Positions 44,172 through 55,724 of a DNA stretch of 64,000 bases are shown here, in pieces. The number at the start of each line of letters is the position of its first letter. Positions within the stretch are counted from its first letter, which is position 1. A program made the translations under genes and the position numbers. Under the pieces are notes generated by a model. The model saw only the letters and a list, made by a program, of their open reading frames with translations. It was not told where the DNA came from and searched no databases. Source of the DNA: Dactylellina haptotyla (taxonomy: Eukaryota > Ascomycota > Orbiliomycetes > Orbiliales > Orbiliaceae); contig CM062387.1 in assembly GCA_031310005.1 (NCBI GenBank), forward strand, positions 124,001 through 188,000. Direction: 5' to 3'.

Positions 44172-45218
44172 TTATTTTTTTGTGGATGTAGCTTTCGCAG
44201 TTTGGAGATCGACAGCCGTTGGGGGCGGTGCTGTTGTCGCCTTGGCTAGCGAAGCGGCTTCTGGCGTTTTGATATCATTCGCCTTGACTGTTGGCTCCTC
44301 CTTTGATTCTGGAGGTGCTTCTTCACCGCACCTCTGCTTGGTATCCAGGTCTGAATTGTAGTAACAACTCATAGCCCAGGTTCCACCACAGATTTGTCTA
44401 TCATCTCCTTTTAAGGTCGCAGTTCCTTGACATAACATGTTGCAAATGAGGGGTTTGTCGCCCCCCTTGACGACGTCCGCTCGGATCTTTCCACCGCAGA
44501 AACACTGCAAACTGTATTGCATACCTGCATAGGCATAACCTTTGGCTGCACAAGCCGCAAAGCACTTCTCAAGTGTGATATCCGTCCAACCTCCTATTCC
44601 CATACTTGGGCTGTATTGCATTATGCGTTTCTCATCGTCTGGGAAACAGCCAACATATTGGTAGCCATTGGCAGCGGTTTTGCCGTCAAAGGTGTTAAAA
44701 GTAGGGTCTTTAAAGACACTGTACGACCAAAGTCCACCACCCTGGTCACCATTCTTGCACGGGACAGAGCAGCCCTTGTCGCTAACAAATTTGTCTGTTT
44801 CTATAAAAGAAGTACAGCGGCACTGTATGGTATCCGTTAACATGAGTGCTCACTGCCTAAGCGGCTTGTACTCACAGTTTTCTGTCCATCGGCGCCTTTT
44901 ATGCCCGCATAACGGAAGTTACTGCCTTTGCAGATAGCAATGCAAGCCGACTTTGTGACTTGATCTGGTGGGAGGCCACTATCCCAATGAAAAGCACTTC
45001 CTACTCCAGCTTCGGCGTAGCAACTAAATGAAAGTTAGAAATGACTTTCGCTCGTGGTCTAGATTAGATACTAACCCGTCATATGTCCATGCCTTGAAAC
45101 TTTTGTCACATTGAGGCCAATTAGGATCTACGGCTCTCTTCGAGACCGATTGTCCCGGTGCCGCAATAGCAAGGGGTACCAGAGCGAGCGTGACGCCAAA
45201 CCACAACTTGGATACCAT
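44172..45218 (-). CDS. Secreted protein with two WSC domains, 313 aa
   Basis: Three exons on the minus strand: 45218-45076, 45023-44876 and 44822-44172; introns 52 and 53 bp, frame kept (942 nt). Signal peptide MVSKLWFGVTLALVPLAIA followed by a Lys-Arg site (SVSKRAVD) suited to Kex2. WSC domain 1 runs across all exons (WTYDGCYAEAG ... CIAICKGSNFRYAGIK ... CRCTSF). WSC domain 2 is in exon 3: YQYVGCFPDD, CFAACAAKGYAYAGMQ, CFCGG, CNMLCQGT, ICGGTWAMSCYYN. WSC modules bind wall polysaccharides. The tail is Thr/Ala/Pro rich and ends ATSTKK with no membrane segment, so this is a free extracellular protein rather than a Wsc1-type stress sensor. TATA box 98 bp upstream. Confidence 0.9.
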
Positions 45219-45314
45219 CGTTAAGGAAAAAAAGGAGTGTAAAAAGTTAAGTAAATCGTAGAAACTTCTAGTGCGATAATGAATTGACAAAAACCAGGAG
45301 AGGATGATGGTTCA

Positions 45315-45321
45315 ATTTATA
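45315..45321 (-). promoter_or_regulatory. TATA box of the WSC gene
   Basis: TATAAAT on the minus strand, about 98 bp before the start codon at 45218. The region 45219-45994 holds no gene I can support; it is the WSC promoter and the 3' end of the upstream NRPS-like gene. Confidence 0.4.
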
Positions 45322-45994
45322 GATTCTAACCACCAGCGGTTAATATTAATCTTGCTACGCAAATATTCAAAGTGCAGCCACACATCTGAATGTATTACCC
45401 GAACCGAGCGAGGAGGTAGAGCCAACAATCCCCTAATGGCGGCACCAAAGCCAGGATGCCCACGCCAAGAGAAAACCACCAAACCGGTTAACGAGCCGAC
45501 CAGGAAATTTGTGCCATCGGATCTACCGAATTGGATCAGCCATCCGATTTTACAGGTACTATCGATATATGTGGCATCATACCAATTAAATGCGTACAAT
45601 AAGCCTGGAAATAAGCGGTTGTTAAAGTGGTTACCGGGTTATAGGGACCAGTCATCCGAAACAGTCCCGCAGACGCGAAATGCGTCGTGTTTTTGACATA
45701 TTTAACAGACACGTGTGATAATTCGCTTATCAAACTGGAAACAGATATTTCCACATTTTATAAAATATTGCTAACGTACAAGATCTAAAGGATTAAGCGC
45801 AAGCGTTATAGCAAAAAAAGAAGATTAAAGTCTACGTTTCTAAAGCAGGGTTAAGAAAATTTGGTAGTTGCCATGCAACGTCTAGAGGGCCAGCCTGGAA
45901 AAACACGCGAATTTTACACGATAACAACCTAAGAACAACATAATTTCGATGTGAAAGTGCTATTAAAAATTATGATGTTTCTTTTTTTCCTCCT

Positions 45995-48900
45995 TTAAAA
46001 AGTAGTCCAGATTTGCTTCCTTCTCATCGTTGGCATTCTATTACCCTTAAAGTCTTCCGCAGGCCAACCCTGGGCGGTGGTCCCAGCCTCCACAACGTCC
46101 CCTGCCATGACGAGAGTGTGTTCAAGCAGGGCGGTGTCAGCTTCCATGCGAGCGCCAGATAAGAGTCTTGACCCGGTTCGCAAGACGCTACGGTCGCCAA
46201 CTGATAGTGGGTTGAGGTCGAATTTACCCCGCGTATTGATATGGCCCACTAGACTCGCGTCGTCTACGTTTACTCGATCTCCTAAAGTGAGCAAGTCGGG
46301 CTCGGTAAACATCAAACTGGGCTGCCCATTTGCGAAGAGCGCGCAGTCTTTACCGCATTGCATCCCAAGAGCTTGAAAGTACCAAACAATCCACTTGGTG
46401 CCGGTAAGGAAACCTAGAATACCCTCACCGCCATAACACTGCCGTCGGAAGACTTCACACTTCAGATAGAGCTGCCATCGTTGGCAATAAGATGACTTGT
46501 CCCAGTCGAAATTTCCTGCCGTTCGCCTACCAATTATGATCCATTTAACCGCGATCATGAATGCGAGGACGAAAATTGTTTGCACCGCGGTAATGCCCAC
46601 GATGAGAGCACACAGGAGGGCGTAGAATGTTAGTGGGCGCCAGTTCCCCTCGTGAAGAAAGTGGTACGAGAGGGTGTGATCACTTCGGAATAGGCCACCG
46701 ACGACCTGAACCGCGGATATAATACCTGCGTTCCAATATGTTGCCGCCACCAGCGTGATAACGGTCGAATAGCAGAAGATTGTAAACTGCCCCCAAACTC
46801 GGTAAGGTGCTTTTTTCTGGTAAAAGGCTCGTCCGAAAGGTGTCGAAGACTCTGTTACCTCAGTATCTTTGTCCATTGAAACCGTTGTAGTAACAGAGTC
46901 TTGTCGGGGGGTATCAAATTCTTTTGCGTCAGCATCCTTTTTAAGTGATCCGTGTGAGCCCTGGCGCCTTGCAACTGCAATACTGGACGTCTCAGAGTCG
47001 GGCTGCCTCACTAGAGTTATGCTGCTGCTCCTCCTTGTATTATAAGACGCAGGCATCGCGACAGTAGACTCTTTGTACTCATCTAGTCTGTGGCCAATTG
47101 GAAGTCCCTTTTGGCGGTCCCCACTAAGGCACACCGCATCACCCCCCTTGGACCCTACCCAGGTTGTTCCTGGCTCATAGTACCCATTGCGCCTTGACAA
47201 AGCACCACTCCCCATCACCGTCTTCTGTCCAAGCTCGACGCCTGGAAGGAGAACGACACGATCGGCAACCATAGCACCGCTCCTTATTCTGATGTAGTCG
47301 CTTCCGTTCCCATCAGATGTTACCAAGTGCGAACGAGAGCCAAAAACAATATCATCCCCGAGCTCAAGAAGTGAGAAGTCTTGGATAGAAGGTCCTGTTC
47401 CAGGCCAGTATACTCGTTTGCCAATCTTCGCACCCATGGCTCTGGCGAAAAACGATGTAGCCTCGTAGTGACTACCGAACAACTCAGTGAGGTTGTGGAA
47501 GCGTGTTCCCGGCATCAGTTTGCGGAGGATTTCCACACGAAACTTAGCAAACTCAGACATGGAACTAGCTTCCCCAGGACGGACCGGACCAGAGAATATG
47601 TCGAAAGCTTTTTTGATTAGATAAACGGGCACAAACGTAAAAATAGGGCCTAGGGCTCGGTTTGCAACCAAGGCCGCATAATGAAGACCGACTCGATTAC
47701 CACCCGAGAACCATATTATTACGCGCTCAAGCGAATCCCCAATACTGTCTTTGGGAGCTTGTCGCACGAGAAAAGCTAAACATCCCAGCCATGGAGTCGC
47801 TCCGATGACCGAAGTCACTATGACCATCGGCATGCCGAGTAAGATTCCGTAAAGCCAATTTGATGATGGAATTTTGTTTGAGGCTAAGTCGCGGTTTGCT
47901 TCATTGGCGTCGGGGATCTCCCAACTAGAAGAGTTCGGTCCGATGCAAGTGTTCGCGGGTATAGTAGTGCCAGCAGCAACAATTGACGAGAGGCCGATCG
48001 ATGCATTGGCGCCAATATGGATCCTACCCAGATACATTGATGTATTCCTTTCCGCTGCGAAAGGACGGCAGATGCATCGCTCGAGAACAGCACCATCTTC
48101 AATTGTAATGAGGTCATACTCGCCCAGCTGCACGCCTTTGTGTAGAGTGACGTTATTGCCAATCTTCGCACCGAGGAGGCGATAGTAGAGCACTCTCGAA
48201 CTATCAAACATATTGAACACGCCGAGTCCGGTGATGGAAAGAACCTTCTGCACAAACCACCATCGTGTATGATAAGGCCCCCACATCGGATACAGGCCCT
48301 CTTGATATCTTCCTATCATAAGCCACTTGACTGCAAGACCTATCAAGGGTAGCAAAGTTCTTGTGACTGCTCTGCTAACTGCAATAGATAATACAATATT
48401 GAATAGACGCCCGTAGATGGTTTTGCTGGTGGGCCACGGCTGAGTGAGGACCATGAAGTACATGAACGCAGTCCAAGTCAAAGCCCTCCTCATGGGATAC
48501 AGGATAGTCATTGGAACTATTTGCAACAACATGAGAAGTGGGCGGCCGGAGCTGAAGGTCTGGTCGCAGCCTGGTAACAACTGCTCCTGAAGATCCGATA
48601 TTGGTGTTTTCTCGCTCTCTTCACCTCTATCCTTTGCGAGTTTGTCTGCTATAAGAGAAGCTAGGGCGGAAATTGTGCTATTTGCAAATAAGACGTCAAT
48701 CGCTAGGCGTAATTGGAATTCCTTTCTTAACTTCGAAAGCAATTGTCCAGCCGCCATACTAGTGCCGCCTAATTCAAAGAAATCAGACTGTGGAGACACA
48801 TCTTTCTCGAGAACACCTAGAATGGCGCAAAAGGCTGAGCATATGGTTTGCTCTGTTGTCGTGAAAGGGGCATCTTTATTGCGGCTACTCAAAAATTCGT

Positions 48901-51268
48901 CCAATCGCTCGTCACTAATATTTCCATCTTCGCACCAAGGAAACGAATCCTCTAGGTAAATAACTTTCTGAGGAAGATTATAGCCTGGCAATATCTCCAC
49001 CAGTCGCTCCATGATGTTATTAGATGAGAAGAGCTCGCCAGCTTCGTTGGAAACACCGGCCTTTGGTGCTATGAAAAGCTCAGGATGCATACCCGACGCA
49101 TTTTTCCTGATATGGAACTCGCTACAAAAGGGAACAATAGAACGACAGGTTTCTTCGAGAGAGTGGAGGGAAATCTGCACCGAACGGCAGCTCAAAGGTT
49201 CGGAGATCGGTGTGTTAACGGGGGGTGAATCGGCTTCAAAGTGACAATGGGCAAGGGGTGTGCTGTCTGTCAGGGTGGGCAATCCCAGACGGTTGGCGAG
49301 CTTGAGCCGGAGAACTTTGTTGTTGTTCAACGGTAAACCCGGGTCCATATAAACCACAACAATGGGAACTTTGACGCTGCTGAGGGAAGACTTGACCGAT
49401 TCTTGGATGTCTCGTAAAGATGCGCGCTGGGCGCCAGGCGGTGTGACAATGGCGACACCAACCGCCTCTTGCAGTACATCATGAGCCACAGAGAAAGCCA
49501 AAGCGCCACCGATCTTGCCATATATCCGAGTTCCGGCTAGCCGACCAGCAGCGACAATGGTCTCCTCTATTTCGAAGGGGCTGATCAGCTCGCCACCTCG
49601 ATTGATAACTTCTTTCGACCTGCCAGTGATGTAGAGATAGCCGTCGCGATCAAGGTAGCCCATATCGCCCGTATCAAACCAGCCGTTCTTTGTAAAACAA
49701 GATCGGTCGATTTCATGGTTCGCTCTCAGGTAACCGCCAAAAACCGGCTGACCGCGTACGGCAATCCGTCCAACAGTTCCCGCTGTCAGGACCTGGTCGT
49801 CACTACTGAGAGCCGTGACCTCGGGACCGACACTGACCCCGCTCGTACCAATTTTATCAAGTTTGTATCCGAGAGGCGGGGTTGAGATTGGCATGCACTC
49901 GGTGGTACCATAGCTCGGGAGGACAATACAATTCGCCTTTCCCGTCGAAAAAGTGTCACGGAGCTGGCATGCCAAACTGGGCAGCAAGGCAGCACCTGCG
50001 TTGCAAACCAATCGTATCCGACTCTTTTGAAGGCTCTCCGGTCGAGAGATACCGGCTTCGAGGATGCCTTGATGCATGCTCGGGGTAGCATAGTACCACG
50101 TCGGCGAAAAGTCCTCAACGCAATCCCAGAACAGGTTGGCGTCGAAGGCGCTGCAACAGATGACAGAGCCACCAGTCAGGCAAGGTGCCAGCAGGTTGCG
50201 CACGACGCCACCAACGTGGTTCAGCGGCATTTGGTTCAGGCAACGCATCGATTCGTTCAACCCCCACGACTGCGCCACCATCGCCACACCGCACACGAGG
50301 GTGTGGGTCGTCAACGGAACAAGCTTCTTCGTCCCCGTCGTCCCAGATGTGCATAGCATGAGCCCGGTGTCATCAGCACCGTTGGGAATCGCTTTTTGAT
50401 CCACAGGGGACAATGGGGCGCCGTCCAGGCTGCGCAGAATCAAACCGACATCGCGCGACCACGAAACCAACACGACGAGGATGCCAGCATCCGCGATCCA
50501 AGGATCACGAAGACCCAATCTAGAAACATCTGCCTCCAAGGCAAGAACAGCATTCGGTTTACACAGCAAGATGTCGGATCTAAACTGTTCAGCTCCGACC
50601 CCGCCACCGTGTGCGATCGGTGCAGCAGTATAGTAAGTTGCTGTCGAGAGGAGACTCAACGCTAGAAGAGGGCCGTTCGGGAGGGATAGTGCAACAGTGG
50701 GTTTCCGTTGGCCAACCTCTGTATTCAAAGGCAGGCGAAAGGATCTAATGCAAGATACTAGATCGCAATGACTTATAGAACTACGCCGCCCAACACCGTT
50801 AATATCGAGGGCAATGACGGGAGTGGAAGCTATCTTGTTTACTTACTGCCCGCTCTCTGGGTCAATGACCGCAGGTGTGGTAGAAGCCGACCAGGGCGCG
50901 AAGAGGTCTAGAAGGGAAGCATAAGAGCGCTTGCATTGCAACTCTACTTGATTCAGAAGATTCTGTGCTTCTGCATCAATTTTTCCTGATTTAGCTTCCT
51001 CTGGAAGCAATTTCCAAACTTCAGAATATGTTTTCTGAAGTTGAAAAACAGGCCATGGGCCAGAGAGTGTGCTCAGAAGAAAGGAAAGCGCTGCGAATGG
51101 TACATAAGAGTCCGAAAGGTTTAGTGGAATCAATTTCAACACCTGGGACCTGTCGATGCTTGGTTCGTTGGCAACTTCGCGACAGAAGGCTTGGAGTATT
51201 TCGCAGTCGAGCGGGCTCATGCTGCCATGAACCCATTCTTCTACTCCAATATTCGTTCCTTTCGCCAT
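45995..51268 (-). CDS. NRPS-like enzyme of Pls type: adenylation, carrier and multipass membrane beta-helix region, 1735 aa
   Basis: Two exons on the minus strand: 51268-50847 and 50780-45995. The 66-bp intron (GTAAGT...GCGTAG) is needed: it removes an in-frame stop and joins AVIDPESG to HSISHCDLVS, the normal start of an AMP-binding domain. Order: about 110 N-terminal residues of unknown type; adenylation domain (CTSGTTGTKK 284-293, YGTTEC near 431, GWFDTGDMGY near 509, catalytic Lys in NNNKVLRLK near 629); a second, weaker copy of the adenylation C-terminal lobe ending in DGNIS (near 758) where NGK is expected; a carrier domain with the phosphopantetheine serine at 815 (FELGGTSMAAG). The last 900 residues alternate membrane helices with three left-handed beta-helix segments (about 1008-1105, 1251-1358, 1608-1715), the layout of the terminal region of Pls, the poly-epsilon-lysine synthetase. 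There is no condensation or thioesterase domain. The substrate and product are unknown. Confidence 0.85.
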
Positions 51269-54200
51269 TTCGAACAGATTAACTGGGAAGTAGAAGGCTG
51301 TCGCTTCGTAAAGTCGACTGGCTGTTGCGGGTAGAGTCGATTCGCATGACCGTTGGCATGATCAGACCCAATCCATCGTGGACGTGGATGGGTTTAATAC
51401 TTGCGACGGATACCGTTACAATTCAGGCACAGGAACAAGAGAAACCGAGAAAAACAAGAAATCGATATTATGACATGAGGTTGAATCTGACTGGAATGTG
51501 GACAGGCTGTTTTCGTTTCTTCACACCCGATCCCAGTGTCAAATTCAAGGTACTGGGTCCCTACGGATCGGAATCAATCCTATAACCTATCCGAAAATGC
51601 GACCATATCAAAATATCTTTGACACGGCATTTAATACTGATAGCACTATTAAATCACTCTTTCTTAGTTGACATGATTTTCAAAGGGCCGTCATTCCAGT
51701 GTCTCGACAACACAAACTTACTTGTTGGAATCAGCAACCTTGGCACTCTTGCATCTGCATTGCTTGGGATCAGAGGTTTAAAGTGCTTAACTTTGGCCCC
51801 ACGGTGTCGACGGCAAATCTATATTGCGACCCTTTCGCCCGAACTTTTCTCGACGGAGGAAATCCAAATCCCTGCTTAGCTACCGTCGATTCTTCTAAAA
51901 CCATGGCGCTGCAAAGTGCATATTCCTTCTACCATGGCATCAGAGGGGTTTTTCGCAATTTAGATGTAATTTTCCGAAGACGGCCAAGGAGCTCGAAGCT
52001 TGTTGATCGGGGCTCTAAAGCGACAGATTGCAGTATCGCTGAAAGGAAAAGACCAGCGGTTCAACAAGCGAAAACGAGCATCTGGCAGTTACTGTGATGT
52101 CAACACAAATGCACCCCCATGACTCGCTCGGCTCGGACCCCGGTCCCTGCCTCAGCACAAGGGTAACCAGTCCAGATTGTGATTTCCCCTTCAGCACAGC
52201 AACAACATACCACAGCACACAAGCCGCGTGCGAGCAGCGTGCTAGCAGCCTCAGAAAACCAGGGCGTGGACGAGGTCATGACGGGCCGGTACGCCGCTAT
52301 ATGTCTTGTTTCAAGGCACAAACCCGGCCATCTTATACATCATCCGTCCGAACTCGAACTGTTTCAGTATTCGAAGATCAATTGTTATTTTGACGAGAGC
52401 ATCGCGAAGCACAAGCCTTTGCTGATTTTTCTCAGTCCCCCGCGCGGAAATATCTTCCAATATGCACTTCATATCTTATTTGTTCGCACAACGTTCATGG
52501 ATAATAATCGGCGGACCGCAATCTTAACTATTGTGACCTCTAAGATGGCCTAATAGTCAGTATGTAGCTGTCTGCGGCCAGAGTGTTGAGCTCCCTTTCT
52601 ATCTTCGTAATCAATGGCTAGATCAGATATTGCGTTGAGTTGGAAAAAGACTCTATTGAGGTGCTAGTGCATTCCACTTTGTTGCCATGGCATCATTTAG
52701 GCCGTACACCACCAGTGCACCTTCGGCGAAACCAGATAGAGCATTCTTGTTTTACTAGTATTGCGTCACTCGAACGTTTGGCAATGTTACTACGCTTCTT
52801 TCTATAGGCGGCTCGACTGTCAATTGAATAGTTGGGACAACTCGAACCCTCTGATATGGCAGCCGGCGTCCCAAACCATATTCTTATCCACAGTACTAGA
52901 AACATATGCATCCCAGTGCATGTTTTCTGAATGGCAGCCTCAGTAATAGCAGAGCTCCACCACTATTTTTTACGTGAGGCCCTTCGTATACCAACTCATA
53001 AATCAGAAAACACCATGTTCGGACATCTTATTATATCAAATTCAGATCATTTCCAACAATGGGGCCCTTCTCTTTCTTTGTAAATTAGACTTCCGAACAA
53101 GTATAAATATACCGCTTCAAGCATAAGCAAATACGAAAGGATGGTTGTATAGACGCTTTGTATAGTCAAGATTGCTTACATTCGTCTAGGTCAATCTAGA
53201 TTTAGGCTTCCCCCTCTCACCGGCAGGCTTTCCCATTGGCTTCTTAAATGAGATTTTCTACACCTCGCAAGACCACAGTTCCATAGATATAAGGACCGAT
53301 GATTTTATTGCAGGTTTTTTCGACAGCTATGCGTTGCCGAAACCAGCTAGCCCGAAATTCCGGGCCACCTAGCGATCGTGCCAATAGAATCTTTGGAATC
53401 CGTACCAAATATGACGCTATAGTACTATTCATGCCGACAGCGAGGGTAGACCAAAGGCGACGTCGCGACCTGTCGATGACATTAAAACCGCTCGCTGCGG
53501 AGAAGAGTCTAATCGATATTAAATCACTATCTTTCAACATTTTCGCAAATCTGATCGAAATGAACTAGCCATGTTTAGAATTTTGGACATTTGCCATAAG
53601 AATCGAGTAGAGGAAGCTTTTGCGTTGAGTTCGATATCCTCGCCTAGGTGCTTTGCTGAAACTTCAGCTTAGAAGATCTGGTTATCAGCCCGTAATTTAT
53701 TCTACTTGGGCAATTTCAAGATTTCGTCAGAGTGGCGGGGAATGCAATTTGCGGGACGGACCGCGTAGCTCTTAGGAGTATTAGCAGAAAGCCCCTTACT
53801 GCTTGAACCTCCAGCACAATTTTTCTTAAACAAGGCAAAATTTTATGTGAGTTAAGCGGCGGAGATCGATCTCTTGCCCTGGCAGTCAGATGTGCCTTTG
53901 CATATCTCCCTGCCGCCATCTGGGTTGGCAGTCTTTCCTATTGGCCATCTCAAGATGCAACACAACGCCACATTCCTCACCTGCAGCCGCACCTTGCTCT
54001 GCCTGCCACGCCAACATATTCTAAGATTTGTGATTCCAGTAAGAATATGGACCGGATTATTCCTCTTATTTGGTTACAAAATCGCTAGTAGCCTTCTTAT
54101 CCTTCATCGGGGAATTGCGAATGGTCGAGATACTGTATTCCTGTATGCCAACACACCCAGGAGACCTAGAAGATCGCGATCGGAGAATTTAGCGTTATGA

Positions 54201-54836
54201 TATGCAGAGCGGTCCCGCTGTGAACTCCTATACAGCTGACCGAGTTTCGAACTCCTAGACAACTTCCTAACAATGTTACGAGAGATCCAAAACGGAATAG
54301 TGGGTGCATGCGCGAGTCGAAATAATCACCCAATGGATAAAGCAGGTTCATCAGCATTCTCATCCAGCTAGACCGAGACATCCTTGATATATGATATCGC
54401 CTCTTGGTAATCCTCAAGGGGTAACGGTGTGCTCGTGCAATTCAAGATCGAGATATCTCCGCCTCTTACTACTTTCTAAAGCTCAATTCTATCGCTATCG
54501 ATGATATGTGTTCCTCCCTTGATTTAATTCCTGCTAGTTCCATGATCAAGGGAAGGCTAGAACTTCATTTCTTTGAGCTGACAAGACCACAGTGGTTATG
54601 ACACGAATACATCGATAGGCATTTGAGATACTTGTGATCCATGCAAGCTTGCTACTCCAAGTCATCTGCCAGAATTCCCGACCTTGCATAAACTCTAATG
54701 AGTTACGATCTAGAGTTCTGCAGTACTCGATTAGCGTGCTTCTAGAGTATCTCGATCAAGACGAATAAACCACAGATGAACGGTTAGCGGATATTGGATC
54801 TTGACGAAACACCCCTTCTTGAGAGGCCAAATTGAC
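51269..54836. other. No gene recognised (3.6 kb)
   Basis: The part next to 51268 should be the NRPS-like promoter. Only short frames follow; a minus frame at 53244-53540 reads protein-like (GPEFRASWFRQRIAVEK) but I cannot name it. No tailoring enzyme, transporter or regulator that would make a biosynthetic cluster is visible here. Confidence 0.45.
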
Positions 54837-54845
54837 TATATAAAG
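54837..54845 (+). promoter_or_regulatory. TATA box of the UVI-1/HsbA-like gene
   Basis: TATATAAAG, 131 bp before the start codon at 54968. Confidence 0.6.
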
Positions 54846-54967
54846 TCGCCTTCTGCTCTTTAGTAAATCGGAAATCAGACTCAGCACCACATTCAATCAT
54901 ACAAAGAACTTCTAGCAACAATATAATCCATCTCAAATCTTCTTTAGATTCATCTCTATCTTTCAAA

Positions 54968-55724
54968 ATGCATTTCTTCAAGGTCGCTTTTACTGCCGCT
55001 CTTGCTATCCTTGCAGCGCCTTCTTTTGCTGCTGTGACTCCTGCCCAGGTCGTTTCCAATATTAAGATTTTGACCTCAAAATCCAAGGCCCTCCAAACCC
55101 CTGCTCAGTCGATTTCTATCTTAACTGGGCCTTTAATCGTGATTGGCCTAGGACCATTCCCAGTAAGCACGTCCAGGCCAAATTAAGCGACTCTGAGCTG
55201 ACATTTAATAGCCAATTATTGCCGGTTTCACTGAAATTGTAACTCTTGTTACTGCTGATATCGCAGCTATGTCGGGCACCGCGCCAATCACGGGAACTGC
55301 TGATTCTAAAGCCATTGCTGACGCATTTAGAGAGGTGAGCCCTTATGAAGCGCACTCACGGTTTCATCCAACTAATCAATTACCAGTTCGTTCGAGTTCA
55401 CCAGACGTTGCTGGAAATCTTGATTGGAAAGGCTGGGCTTTTCAACACAGTTCCCCTCATTGGAACACCTGTTGCCACTGTGCTCCGTTCTTTGGAAAAG
55501 ATCGTAGATGTGAGTAGATGCTTAATCCCCGCTAGCTAGGATAAGTTCTAACCCCTTAGACCATCGCGTTTGGTCTCATCGACCTCGTTGAATCCCAAGC
55601 GGTGCAAATGACCCAGGATAAAGAATCTCTTGGAGGGACGATCACACTAGCTATTAATTCATATGATGGAATCAGCCTCAAGAGCAAGCAGCGACGCCAC
55701 TCCAAGGATATCCAGATTGTCTAA
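54968..55724 (+). CDS. UVI-1/HsbA-like secreted helical protein, 201 aa
   Basis: Four exons: 54968-55162, 55212-55334, 55387-55509 and 55560-55724; introns 49-52 bp, all in phase 0 (606 nt). Signal peptide MHFFKVAFTAALAILAAPSF. The mature protein is cysteine-free and mostly helical, with the pattern VTPAQVVSNIKILTSKSKAL, GPLIVIGLGPFP, FREFVRVHQTLLEILIGKAG and TIAFGLIDLVESQA. This matches from memory the fungal proteins annotated UVI-1, a UV-induced secreted protein, and their relatives in the HsbA (hydrophobic surface binding) group. HsbA helps recruit cutinases to hydrophobic surfaces in Aspergillus; whether that applies here is unknown. A basic Lys/Arg/His stretch near the end (KSKQRRHSKD) is unusual for the group. 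Confidence 0.87.

Noticed and set aside
50843-50850. In-frame stop apparently separating the NRPS-like gene into two genes
   Set aside because: A 66-bp intron with GTAAGT donor removes it and joins AVIDPESG to HSISHCDLVS in frame, restoring a normal adenylation-domain start.
53244-53540. 98-codon minus-strand frame thought at first to be a P450 fragment
   Set aside because: No heme-binding Cys motif, ExxR or membrane anchor; resemblance was too vague.
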